DNA of 64,000 nt from NCBI GenBank assembly GCA_016719895.1, contig JADJYG010000026.1, forward strand, positions 11,001 to 75,000. The letters run 5' to 3'. The notes beneath the pieces are model-generated. The model was given only the letters and a program-made list of their open reading frames with translations, searched no databases and had not been told where the DNA came from. Source of the DNA: Saprospirales bacterium (GTDB lineage Bacteria; Bacteroidota; Bacteroidia; Chitinophagales; Saprospiraceae). The position numbers and the translations under genes were made by a program. Below are positions 52,713-61,264 of the stretch, piece after piece. Position 1 is the stretch's first letter. Every line of letters starts with the position of its first letter.

Positions 52713-53134
52713 TTGTCTTACGTATTAGCTTACATGGATGGAGGAAACCACGGCCACCTGCAATGCAGATTGGAGGTATAACCGCAGCGGGCTACCGAAG
52801 ACAAAAGGAAAAGGGGAATAAGGGAGGTGTCAGATTAATTGGAAAAACGAATTCTTACGGCAGGTGGGAAGAGCACAATGGGTACTTCCGGCGATTACTT
52901 TAGAAAAAGTAATGACGTGTTTTCTAAATAAAAAAAAGCAGGATAAATAAATTGCAACATGCAACTCGCCCCAAACCAAGGCAGGAAGGAAGAATGATTC
53001 CAAAGGAAAGCGGGACAAAGGTATACAATATCAAACAGGAACCAACAATTTTATTACATTTTCAAAAAATCCGCCTTTAACCTTTTTTAACCTTCCTTCA
53101 ACGGTACTTAACCTGCCAGGCCAAGCCGGCGCGA
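52713..53134. other. About 420-base intergenic stretch between divergent genes
   Basis: I see no credible gene. It contains a perfect minus-strand -7 element at 53023-53016, which would give the HYR gene a leader of about 300 bases, and AT-rich sequence near the plus-strand promoter at 53135-53142. Nothing else is visible. Confidence 0.6.
53016..53023 (-). promoter_or_regulatory. Possible -7 element of the HYR gene with a long leader
   Basis: The minus strand reads TACCTTTG, a perfect TAnnTTTG, about 300 bases upstream of the HYR gene start. No closer match was found. Confidence 0.4.
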
Positions 53135-53142
53135 TACCTTTG
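53135..53142 (+). promoter_or_regulatory. -7 element of the TonB-type receptor gene
   Basis: TACCTTTG, a perfect TAnnTTTG, 33 bases upstream of the ATG at 53176. An in-frame TTG (53140-53142) belongs to this element and should not be taken as a start. Confidence 0.65.
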
Positions 53143-53175
53143 CCCCGGGTGTTGAGCCTGTTGTCAGCCACTGTC

Positions 53176-56025
53176 ATGAAGAATGGAAATATGAAAACAA
53201 AATATTACGTACTCCTGGGCGCCGGGTTATTTCTTCCGGCGCTCGTCTTTTCTCAGAAATACACTTTGCACGCTGCGCTGCAAGATACCGCACAGGCGCC
53301 CCTGGAAGCGGCAACCGTCATGCTGTTGAACCCGAAGGACAGTTCGCTGCTTTTTTTCACCCGTTCCCAAACCGGCGGCAGTTTTGAGTTTAAAAACCTC
53401 GCTGCCGGCGATTACCTGCTGCGCGCCACCTTTTTTGGTTATCAAAATGTGCAGCAGGCGCTGACCGTCGGCGGTTCGAACCTGGTCGTTGACCTGGGCG
53501 TATTGCGCATGAAAGTGAAAAATACTTTGCTCGGCGAAGTGGCTGTCACCGGGGAGGCGAACCCCGTTACCATCAAAAACGATACGATCGAATTTAACGC
53601 CGGCTCGTTCAGGGTAAAAGAAAATGCGATGGTGGAAGACTTGCTGCGCAAACTGCCCGGCGTGGAAGTCGAACGCGACGGCACGGTGAAAGCCCAGGGC
53701 GAAGAGGTGAAAAATGTGCTGGTGGACGGCAAACGGTTCTTTGGCGCCGACCCCAAAATTGCCACACAGAATCTCCCGGCTGACGCCGTGGATAAAGTAC
53801 AGGTGTACGATAAAAAATCCGAACAGGCCGTTTTTAGCGGTATAGACGACGGCCAGCGTGAAAAAACCATAAACCTCGATCTGCGCGAAGACAAGAAAAA
53901 CGGCTGGTTTGGCGTCCTGGCCGCCGGCGCCGGCAGCGACCTAAATGAAACGCCCAACGATTTCCGTTACGAGGGCCGTGCCAGCCTCAACCGATTTAAA
54001 CCCAAACAACAATTATCCCTGCTCGGTATGGGTAATAACGCCAACCAGGCCGGTTTTTCTATCGACGACTATATGGCCTTTTCCGGCGCTATGCGCCAAA
54101 TGATGGGTGGGCGCGGCGGCGCCATGCGTATTCAGATCAATTCCGACGACAGCAGTATTCCACTCGACTTCGGAGGCCAAACAGAAGGCTTCCTGAATAC
54201 GTGGGCCGGCGGCGTTAACTTCAACCAGGAATACGGCCAACAACGAACCGGCGATCTCAACACCAGCTATTTTTTCAGCCAGGCTGACCGCGATTACGAG
54301 CGCAGCGCCAGCCGGGAATCGTTTTTGCCAACGGGCAATTTTCAATCCACCGACCGGTCCGTGGAAGATAATGTTGCAGACAACCACCGCCTCAACCTCA
54401 CCCTCGAACAGAAAATCGATTCTTTCCATTCCGTCCAGCTTACTTCGGCGCTGGCTTATTCCGATACCCGCTCGGTTTCAAACACGGTTTCTGAAACACT
54501 GGACGCCGCCGGCTTCCGCCAGAACGACGGTCTCCGCGATTACCAATCGGATGCTACGGGCATCAACTGGACGGGCGGGTTCTTGTACCGGCAAAAATTT
54601 GCAAAAAAAGGCCGTTCTTTTTCCTCCAACCTGACGGCGGGGCTGAACAACAGCCAGTCGGAAAGCAGCAGCTTTGCCGCTAACCGTTTCTTCGGCGATA
54701 ACAACCTGCCGTTTCAGAGCGATACGATCGCGCAAGTACAGGATTTCGAAAATGACGTGCTGAATTTGGGCGCCCGCGCCACCTATACCGAGCCGCTCGG
54801 CAAACGCCGCTACCTGGAGGTTTCGTATAACTACAGCCTGACGGAAAGCCGCGCCGATAAAGCCGTTTACGATATGCTCGCCGGCGAGCGCAACTTTAAC
54901 CCCTTGCTGTCGAATGCCTATACCAACCGTTTCGACTACCACCGGGCCGGCCTGGGGTTGCGCTTCAACCGAAAGGCCTGGAATGCCAGCGCCGGAATCG
55001 ATGCCCAATCAGCCACACTCGACGGTAAAGTGACCAGCGGTCAGGGCCAACCCCTGCGCCAAACCTTCGGGCACCTGCTACCCCGACTCGATTTCAACTA
55101 CGATTTTACGCCTTCCAGGCACCTGCGCCTCGGCTACACCACCAATATCAATGCGCCCTCCGTCCAGCAACTCCAGCCCATACCCGACCTCAGCGACCCG
55201 CTGAACGTCATCGAGGGCAACCCCAACCTCAAACCCGAATACGCCCATAGCCTGAATGCCAGCTTCGTGCAGTTCAACCCCGAAACAATGCGCAGTTTCT
55301 TCAGCATGCTGTTTTTTACCTACACGCAGGACCGGATCTTGAACGCACAGTCGGTCGACTCGTTTTTTGTCCGCCGGTACCGGCCGGTCAACGTCGCATC
55401 GGACTACCGCCTGTTCGGGAACCTCGCGTACGGAATGCCCTGGAAAAAGATAAAAAGCCGGTTTAGCCTGCGCACCGAAGGTTCGGTGAACCGCGGCCTT
55501 AACCTGATCAACGATGTGGAAAACTACACCACCGGGCTGGTGTTGGGGCAGGCGGTATCCTGGGATTTTAATCCGGCCGACTGGTTCAGCCTGAGTGCAT
55601 CGGCCGAACTGAGCTGGAATCAAACCCGGTATTCCATCGACCAAGCATTCAATCAGGAATACGTGCGGCAGACCTACAGCGCCGAAATCAACCTGGAATT
55701 GCCCCAAAACTGGGCGCTCAACACCGCGCTCAACGTGACGCAGAACACTGGCTTGGCCGCCGGCTACGACCAGGCCATCCCGATCTGGAATGCCAGTATT
55801 TCCCGGTTTTTACTTAAAAACAAACGCGGGGAACTCACTTTGTCCGTTCGCGACCTCCTCAACCGCAACGTCGGGATCAACCGCACGGCCAACCTGAACT
55901 ATGTCGAAGACGTGCGCACTGCCGCGCTTGGCCGCTTTGCCACCTTAAAATTCACATACTCCCTGAATAAAATGGGGGGGGGCCAAAGCGGAGGTCCGGG
56001 GTTCCGGATGATGATTCGACGGTAA
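53176..56025 (+). CDS. TonB-dependent-receptor-like outer-membrane protein with carboxypeptidase-regulatory domain
   Basis: A 949-residue outer-membrane barrel with a signal peptide (MKTKYYVLLGAGLFLPALVF from the ATG at 53191 or five residues earlier at 53176). Residues about 25-110 form a carboxypeptidase-like regulatory sandwich (LQDTAQAPLEAATVMLLNPKD, FKNLAAGDYLLRATFFGY). A plug-like domain follows near 120-230 (VKENAMVEDLLRKLPGVEVERDG; KNVLVDGKRFFGADPKIATQNLPADAVDKVQVYDKK). The rest is a 22-strand-type barrel (OMP_b-brl family). No SusD partner is adjacent, so it is not a classic SusCD pair; the ligand is unknown. Confidence 0.87.
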   Translation: MKNGNMKTKYYVLLGAGLFLPALVFSQKYTLHAALQDTAQAPLEAATVMLLNPKDSSLLFFTRSQTGGSFEFKNLAAGDYLLRATFFGYQNVQQALTVGGSNLVVDLGVLRMKVKNTLLGEVAVTGEANPVTIKNDTIEFNAGSFRVKENAMVEDLLRKLPGVEVERDGTVKAQGEEVKNVLVDGKRFFGADPKIATQNLPADAVDKVQVYDKKSEQAVFSGIDDGQREKTINLDLREDKKNGWFGVLAAGAGSDLNETPNDFRYEGRASLNRFKPKQQLSLLGMGNNANQAGFSIDDYMAFSGAMRQMMGGRGGAMRIQINSDDSSIPLDFGGQTEGFLNTWAGGVNFNQEYGQQRTGDLNTSYFFSQADRDYERSASRESFLPTGNFQSTDRSVEDNVADNHRLNLTLEQKIDSFHSVQLTSALAYSDTRSVSNTVSETLDAAGFRQNDGLRDYQSDATGINWTGGFLYRQKFAKKGRSFSSNLTAGLNNSQSESSSFAANRFFGDNNLPFQSDTIAQVQDFENDVLNLGARATYTEPLGKRRYLEVSYNYSLTESRADKAVYDMLAGERNFNPLLSNAYTNRFDYHRAGLGLRFNRKAWNASAGIDAQSATLDGKVTSGQGQPLRQTFGHLLPRLDFNYDFTPSRHLRLGYTTNINAPSVQQLQPIPDLSDPLNVIEGNPNLKPEYAHSLNASFVQFNPETMRSFFSMLFFTYTQDRILNAQSVDSFFVRRYRPVNVASDYRLFGNLAYGMPWKKIKSRFSLRTEGSVNRGLNLINDVENYTTGLVLGQAVSWDFNPADWFSLSASAELSWNQTRYSIDQAFNQEYVRQTYSAEINLELPQNWALNTALNVTQNTGLAAGYDQAIPIWNASISRFLLKNKRGELTLSVRDLLNRNVGINRTANLNYVEDVRTAALGRFATLKFTYSLNKMGGGQSGGPGFRMMIRR

Positions 56026-56045
56026 ACGGCAGATGAAGTACGATG

Positions 56046-56115
56046 TACGACCGGTTCACCATTTTGGTAAGGGATAATACAAATGTCTCCCATTCGAAAA
56101 GGCGAACCGGTCGTA
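56046..56115. repeat. 12-bp inverted repeat between convergent genes
   Basis: TACGACCGGTTC (56046-56057) and GAACCGGTCGTA (56104-56115) are perfect reverse complements with a 46-base loop. They lie between the receptor stop and the convergent small-protein stop, so they may help end transcription in both directions. Confidence 0.6.
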
Positions 56116-56120
56116 TTTCG

Positions 56121-56471
56121 TCACTCTTTGCTGACGGCGCCGGCGCCAAACGGCTGGGCAGCTCCCGGCCGGTAGTCGCGGTAGAAACCGAAGCTTTGAT
56201 CGGCAGGCGCCTGGTCGGTTTTCGCCGAGCCTTTAAAGCCATCCTGGCAATCTACCGTGAATCCCAACTCCTGCAGGTGGCCATCGGCATCGAATTTCAT
56301 ATGGGTGTACTCCAGGGTAATTTTCTGTGCACCCAGCTCGGCCTGGATATTCATCAAATCCGTTTTGGTATGCACATTCATAAAGAATACTTCAACACGG
56401 CGGGTATTTTGCGCCGTGAGCGCCGGCAGCGTCAGACAGACAAAGGCAAACAGTACGAGTATTTTTTGCAT
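56121..56471 (-). CDS. Small secreted protein of unknown function
   Basis: A 116-residue protein with a signal peptide (MQKILVLFAFVCLTLPALTA). The mature part has an alternating strand pattern (RRVEVFFMNVHTKTDLMNI, KITLEYTHMKFDADGHLQELGFTVDC, QDGFKGSAKTD). It resembles the small regulatory modules found at the end of BlaR1/M56-type peptidases in this phylum, but that similarity is weak. It ends in a Gly/Ala-rich tail. Convergent with the receptor gene. Confidence 0.65.
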   Translation of the reverse strand: MQKILVLFAFVCLTLPALTAQNTRRVEVFFMNVHTKTDLMNIQAELGAQKITLEYTHMKFDADGHLQELGFTVDCQDGFKGSAKTDQAPADQSFGFYRDYRPGAAQPFGAGAVSKE

Positions 56472-56561
56472 GGATCAATAAGTTTAGGTGTCTAAGACAG
56501 ACGGTCCGTTTAGGGCATAAAAGTACGGCGCTGTGCGGGAATGGCAAAACATTCCATTGGT

Positions 56562-58931
56562 CTACCGGCTGAGGACAAGCGGCCGTACGAAATAGCCCGT
56601 TTCCAGCCGGACCATCAAATAATACGTGCCGGCTGGCAAATGGCTTAGATCAAATTCTTCCGTCATTCGCTGCCCCCGAATTGATTTAGTAAAAAATTGT
56701 CTGTTGCCGGCGTCGCACAGGGTAAGGGAAACCTGCTCGCTGCGCACTAAGGCCAGGGCGATCTGTACGGTTCCGGATGTCGGGTTGGGCGCCAGTACAA
56801 ACTGCTCTACGGAAGCCGGCAAAGCCGTCGAAACCACAGTAACCTGCGCCCCCGGCCGGTATGCGCACCCATTGGCAGACGTCAGCAGGCATTCATAAAA
56901 GCCACTTTGCACCGGGACAAAAGTAGCCGCATTGGCGCCGGCAATGGGCTGGCCATCCAGGAGCCACTGGTACTCCGGCCAGGCGCCTGCGGATATGCGC
57001 AACGTATCGTTCTGGTACAGTACGGCCAGGCCGGCGGGGGGTAGTTCGGCGGAAATGCCGATGCCGGCCGACGCTGGTAAATTGCAGTTGCGGTATTGAT
57101 ACTGAACGGTGTAGGTGCCTTCTGCGCTGACAGCCAACTGCGGGCCGGCAGCCCCGTTCAGTGACACGCCGTTCCGGTACCATTGAAAGGAAAATCCGGA
57201 TAAATAATTGGTTGCCTGCAGATGTAAGGTATCGCCCGGGCATAAAACGGCCGGACCGGCTGGTTGTACGCTGGGAATAAACGCGGCGCCCAATTCTTCA
57301 ATGGTTATTTCGGCCGAAGAGGTAGAGGTACACACCAAATCGGCGTATTTAACGTGGTAAGTTCCGGGTATTTGCACTGCCAGGCGCTGATCCGGTGTGC
57401 CGGGTACCGGTGTGCCGTCTTTGAACCATTTGTACTCAAATCCCACCGGCGCTGCCGTTGCTTCCAGCCACACGGTATCGCTGTTGCAGAGCAGGACGGC
57501 GTTGGGCAAGGGCGCCGTCCAGGAAACTGCGCTGAGCACAGGCGCTGGGACCTGAACAACCCCTCTGACTTCAAAGGTGTCGCGCCGGATACAACCGCGG
57601 GCATCCGTTGCCTGTACCGAATAAGCGCCGGGGTCGAGGTATACGATTGTGGAGTCGGTTTGGCCATTGTTCCAGGTGAACGAAAAGGGGGGCAGTCCGC
57701 CACTGATACTGAGGTCAATAATACCATTGAGCGCGCCGGTGCAAGTGGCATCGGTCACAGCGCCGGAAATCTGGAATGGCGAGCACAATTCCTTGATTTT
57801 GTAAATGGCGCCTTGCGAAAGGGCCGCTACGTAAAGCTCGCCCAAGCGGTCTTCCCCCAGAGTGGAATACTGGTTGTTGGCCAGATCGGCTATTTGGGTA
57901 GTAGAAAACGTGCTATCCGGCATCCGGCGCGTTGCCCACCAGCGACCGCTGCAATAATCGGTGAAAAGATAAGCGCCGTACAAGTCGGCATATTGGTTGC
58001 CGCGGTATAAAAATCCGCCGGTTACCGAACACCCAATGGAATTGTTGTCGTAATCGAAAATCGGACCGGTGTACCCTGAAGCGGGTTGGCAGTTGGCCGT
58101 GTTGTGAGGCAAGGTACCCTCGTAGCAACGCCAGCCGTAATTGCGGCCGCCGGTACCGGCGGGTTCAAAATCGATCTCTTCGCGAGTAACCTGGCCGACA
58201 TCGCCGATCCACAGATCGCCGGTGAGCCGGTCGAATGAAAAACGCCAGGGGTTGCGCCAACCCCAGGACCATATTTCGGGCCGGAATGCGGAATCGTTCA
58301 CAAACGGGTTGTCGGCTGGGATCGCATAGGATAAGCCGGGCGCGCTGCCGTTTATATCGATGCGCAGGATTTTACCCAGAAAGGTATTTTTATTTTGGCC
58401 GAAGTTTTGCGGATCGCCACCCGAACCGCCGTCGCCCAGGCTGATGTACAAATAGCCGTCGGGACCGAATTTCAGGCAGCCGCCATTGTGGTTGTTGAAA
58501 GGTTGGTCCTGGGTGAACAGGATGACTTCGCTGTCCGGGTCGGCTTCATTTGGATTGCCGGCCTTGGCCGAAAAGCGCGAAACCCGCGTGTCGCCGTCCG
58601 TTTCGCGGGTGTAATAGACAAAAAAGAACCCCGTCTGGCTGTAATTCGGTGGAAAAGCAAGGCCAAGCAGGCCTTGTTCGTTTCCGGTGGAACGCACCCG
58701 CGCGTCGATATTGAGAAAGGGGTTGGGCAGGCGGTTGCCCAGGCTGTCGAGCAACCAGATATAGCCGGCTTGTTCGACGATAAAGAGGCGGTTGTCGCCA
58801 CAATGCGCGATGTCTACCGGGCGGGTGAAGCCGGAAGCATAGGCGTTCAGTTCAATTTTGGGTTGGGCATAGGCAGGCGCCGCCAGGGCAATCAAACCGC
58901 CCAAAAAGAGGTAGAGTCGTTGTTTTGACAT
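56562..58931 (-). CDS. PQQ-type sugar dehydrogenase-like T9SS-cargo protein
   Basis: A 789-residue secreted protein: signal peptide (MSKQRLYLFLGGLIALAAPA), a glucose/sorbosone dehydrogenase beta-propeller at about 30-395 (NGGCLKFGPDGYLYISLGDGG, WSWGWRNPWRFSFDR, DLWIGDVGQVTREEID, YGWRCYEG), an SprB-like repeat near 400-460 (CTGALNGIIDLSISGGLPPFSFTWNNGQ), three immunoglobulin-like Cys-rich modules (about 490-700) and a type A T9SS sorting domain (FVLAPNPTSGTVQIALALV ... LPAGTYYLMVRLE). Similar chimeras are common secreted enzymes of this group. Which sugar is oxidised, if any, is unknown. Confidence 0.88.
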   Translation of the reverse strand: MSKQRLYLFLGGLIALAAPAYAQPKIELNAYASGFTRPVDIAHCGDNRLFIVEQAGYIWLLDSLGNRLPNPFLNIDARVRSTGNEQGLLGLAFPPNYSQTGFFFVYYTRETDGDTRVSRFSAKAGNPNEADPDSEVILFTQDQPFNNHNGGCLKFGPDGYLYISLGDGGSGGDPQNFGQNKNTFLGKILRIDINGSAPGLSYAIPADNPFVNDSAFRPEIWSWGWRNPWRFSFDRLTGDLWIGDVGQVTREEIDFEPAGTGGRNYGWRCYEGTLPHNTANCQPASGYTGPIFDYDNNSIGCSVTGGFLYRGNQYADLYGAYLFTDYCSGRWWATRRMPDSTFSTTQIADLANNQYSTLGEDRLGELYVAALSQGAIYKIKELCSPFQISGAVTDATCTGALNGIIDLSISGGLPPFSFTWNNGQTDSTIVYLDPGAYSVQATDARGCIRRDTFEVRGVVQVPAPVLSAVSWTAPLPNAVLLCNSDTVWLEATAAPVGFEYKWFKDGTPVPGTPDQRLAVQIPGTYHVKYADLVCTSTSSAEITIEELGAAFIPSVQPAGPAVLCPGDTLHLQATNYLSGFSFQWYRNGVSLNGAAGPQLAVSAEGTYTVQYQYRNCNLPASAGIGISAELPPAGLAVLYQNDTLRISAGAWPEYQWLLDGQPIAGANAATFVPVQSGFYECLLTSANGCAYRPGAQVTVVSTALPASVEQFVLAPNPTSGTVQIALALVRSEQVSLTLCDAGNRQFFTKSIRGQRMTEEFDLSHLPAGTYYLMVRLETGYFVRPLVLSR

Positions 58932-59087
58932 GATTGAATTGATTGAAAAAGTGGTTTTACGTTCTGAACGCCCGAAAATCCGGCAGAATTGCCGAACGGC
59001 AGTCGTTTAAAATAAGGCCAGTCTGCGATTGTCTAATTCATATCCGGCCGGCCGGCCAGATTTTGTCCCAGTACAATACACCCCGTC

Positions 59088-59528
59088 TCAGATCAGGCGG
59101 CGGTGGTAGTTGATTTGGCCCAGGTGGTAGCTCAGGTGCCCGAGCAAGTGAAGGAGCATAAAATCGGTTTTTACGATTTCGCCGCGTTTCTCCAGGGGGA
59201 AATCCTGCTCCAATTGCTGCGTGGGCATCTCGTGCAAGGCTTTGGTTACTACCCCGATGGTGGCCTCGATTTGGGCGAGCAGTTGACTGCGCGGCACGCC
59301 GATGCCGGTAAATTCCCGGTCGCGATCCCGAATATATGCGGTATGGCCCAGGGCGGCGCCGATGAAGTGGTTGAGGTTGCCGATGAGGTGCAGGCACAGG
59401 TTGCCGGCGGAGTTGCTGATGCCCGGTTTGACGATCCACAGATCGCCTTCGTTTTTATATAAGGTGATCTCCACGGCCAGTTGGCGCAGGTCGCGTTCAA
59501 AAATCGTTGCAAGGGCCTTGTTACACAT
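59088..59528 (-). CDS. DinB-family (DUF1572) protein
   Basis: A 146-residue four-helix-bundle protein of the DinB/YfiT superfamily, which binds a divalent metal through three His and often acts in thiol-dependent reactions. Likely ligands are in CLHLIGNLNHFIGAALG near 45-61 and HLLGHLSYHLGQINYHRRLI near 127-146. The length is usual. It ends near the right end of a 156-base gap to the secreted dehydrogenase gene. The substrate is unknown. Confidence 0.85.
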   Translation of the reverse strand: MCNKALATIFERDLRQLAVEITLYKNEGDLWIVKPGISNSAGNLCLHLIGNLNHFIGAALGHTAYIRDRDREFTGIGVPRSQLLAQIEATIGVVTKALHEMPTQQLEQDFPLEKRGEIVKTDFMLLHLLGHLSYHLGQINYHRRLI

Positions 59529-59748
59529 AGGGCAGGTGATGTATTCGGGTTCAAAATTACGGGCTCGAAACTGGATTTCTTGCAGGAAGCAACAATAGTT
59601 GGACGCTTTGGTTCGGTGTATCCCACGGACTGATGCCCGTGGAAACGGACATTTTTATGTGCAAATTCATTTTATTACGCCATTACCGTCTCTATTCGGC
59701 CGAATCCACCTATTTTTCCGCACTTATCTACCCATTATCCGGCAAAAT

Positions 59749-61170
59749 ATGAAGATCAAATTCTGCGGCGCAGCGCGCGAAGTCACCGGCTCCTGCCACC
59801 TCATCACGCTTGAAGACAACTTTCGGATTCTCCTCGATTGCGGCCTGTACCAGGGCGGCGATGATGACGGCCGCTCGGGCAATACCGCCAACCCCATCAC
59901 CGGTTTTAATGAAAAATGGCTGTTCAGCCCACGCGATATCGACTGCCTGATCCTCAGCCATGCCCATATCGATCACACCGGCCGGGTTCCGAAGCTGGCG
60001 GCCGACGGCTTCCGGGGCAAAATATACGCCACCCACGCCACCCGCGACCTGTGCGCGATCATGCTGCTCGACTCGGCCAAAATCCAGGAAGCCGACGCTG
60101 AGTACGACCATAAAAAAAATAAACACAACCAACCGGAAAAGAAGCCGCTTTACGTGATGGACGACGTGCGCCGGGCGATGCAACAGTTTGTCAGTTATAA
60201 CTACGAACAGTGGTTTCAGGTGCACCCCAATGTGCGGGTGCTCTACCGCGACGCCGGTCATATCCTGGGGAGCGCCAGCGTCACGCTCGAAATCAAAGAA
60301 GGCGACCGTACTATCCGGCTTGGTTTTACCGGCGATATCGGCCGGCCGCACCGCCCGATACTGGGCGACCCCCTGCCGATGCCGGAAGCTGACTACCTGA
60401 TCTGCGAAAGTACTTATGGCGATCGCGAACACGAATCGGCCCCCGGCGAGGCGGAACACCTGATCCGGATCGTACACCACACCTGCCTGGAAAAGAAAGG
60501 GAAACTGATCATCCCGGCCTTTTCGGTCGGCCGAACACAGGAAATTGTGTATATGCTTGATCAGCTGCATCAGGCCGGCAAGCTGCCCAAAGTGCCGGTG
60601 TTTGTCGACAGTCCGCTGGCTGTAAATGCCACCGAAGTATTTGTCAATCACCCCGAGTGTTTTGACCACGAATTGCACCAGTATATGTTGGACAACGATA
60701 ATCCTTTCGGCTTCAACGGACTGTCGTATATCCGTTCGGTGGACGGCAGTAAAAAACTGAATACCATCCACGGTCCCTGCATCATTATTTCCGCTTCCGG
60801 CATGATGAATGCCGGACGCATTCGCCACCACTTGTTCAATAATATCGAAAACAAACGGAATACCTTCCTGATCGTCGGCTACTGCACGCCGAATACGCCG
60901 GGGGGACAGCTGCGCGAAGGCGCCAGAAGTTTGTACGTATTCGGCCAAAATCTGCAGGTACTGGCTGATGTGGAAGTGATGGATTCTTTTTCTGCCCACG
61001 GCGACCGGGTGGAAATGCTCGATTTTATCCGGAACCAGCAGGGGAAGGTCAAAAAAATATGGCTGGTACACGGCACCATCGACCGGCAGGAAAAATGGCG
61101 CGACTATTTGAAAGAAAACGGGTTCGGCTCGGTGGGGATACCGGAGTTGGGCGAAGAGGAAATGCTGTGA
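59749..61170 (+). CDS. Metallo-beta-lactamase/beta-CASP RNase (CPSF-like)
   Basis: A 473-residue nuclease-type protein of the beta-CASP group, related to archaeal and bacterial CPSF homologues. Motif 2 is HAHIDHTG at 71-78, preceded by motif 1-type LLDCGLYQGG; later metal ligands occur in GHILGS and FTGDIGRPHRP. The beta-CASP part carries ICESTYGDREHE, FSVGRTQEIVYML and ISASGMMNAGRIRHHL, and the end has FSAHGDRVEML, the RMMBL motif. These enzymes cut or degrade RNA; its biological target here is unknown. The start ATG at 59749 gives MKIKFCGAAREVTGSCH, the family start. Confidence 0.92.
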   Translation: MKIKFCGAAREVTGSCHLITLEDNFRILLDCGLYQGGDDDGRSGNTANPITGFNEKWLFSPRDIDCLILSHAHIDHTGRVPKLAADGFRGKIYATHATRDLCAIMLLDSAKIQEADAEYDHKKNKHNQPEKKPLYVMDDVRRAMQQFVSYNYEQWFQVHPNVRVLYRDAGHILGSASVTLEIKEGDRTIRLGFTGDIGRPHRPILGDPLPMPEADYLICESTYGDREHESAPGEAEHLIRIVHHTCLEKKGKLIIPAFSVGRTQEIVYMLDQLHQAGKLPKVPVFVDSPLAVNATEVFVNHPECFDHELHQYMLDNDNPFGFNGLSYIRSVDGSKKLNTIHGPCIIISASGMMNAGRIRHHLFNNIENKRNTFLIVGYCTPNTPGGQLREGARSLYVFGQNLQVLADVEVMDSFSAHGDRVEMLDFIRNQQGKVKKIWLVHGTIDRQEKWRDYLKENGFGSVGIPELGEEEML

Positions 61171-61264
61171 ACCCCATGGTGGTGGGCTTGCCCGCTTTTA
61201 GGGGGATACGCGCCCATTTTCTTCTGTATGCTTCACGGGTGGCCGGGTCCTGTCTCCATTGGTT

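Noticed and set aside
52830..53018. Minus-strand 62-codon frame
   Set aside because: It would start at a TTG that is part of the TACCTTTG promoter element and shows no recognisable protein features.
59728..61071. Minus-strand frame of 447 codons
   Set aside because: Antisense to the beta-CASP nuclease gene with complete metal motifs.
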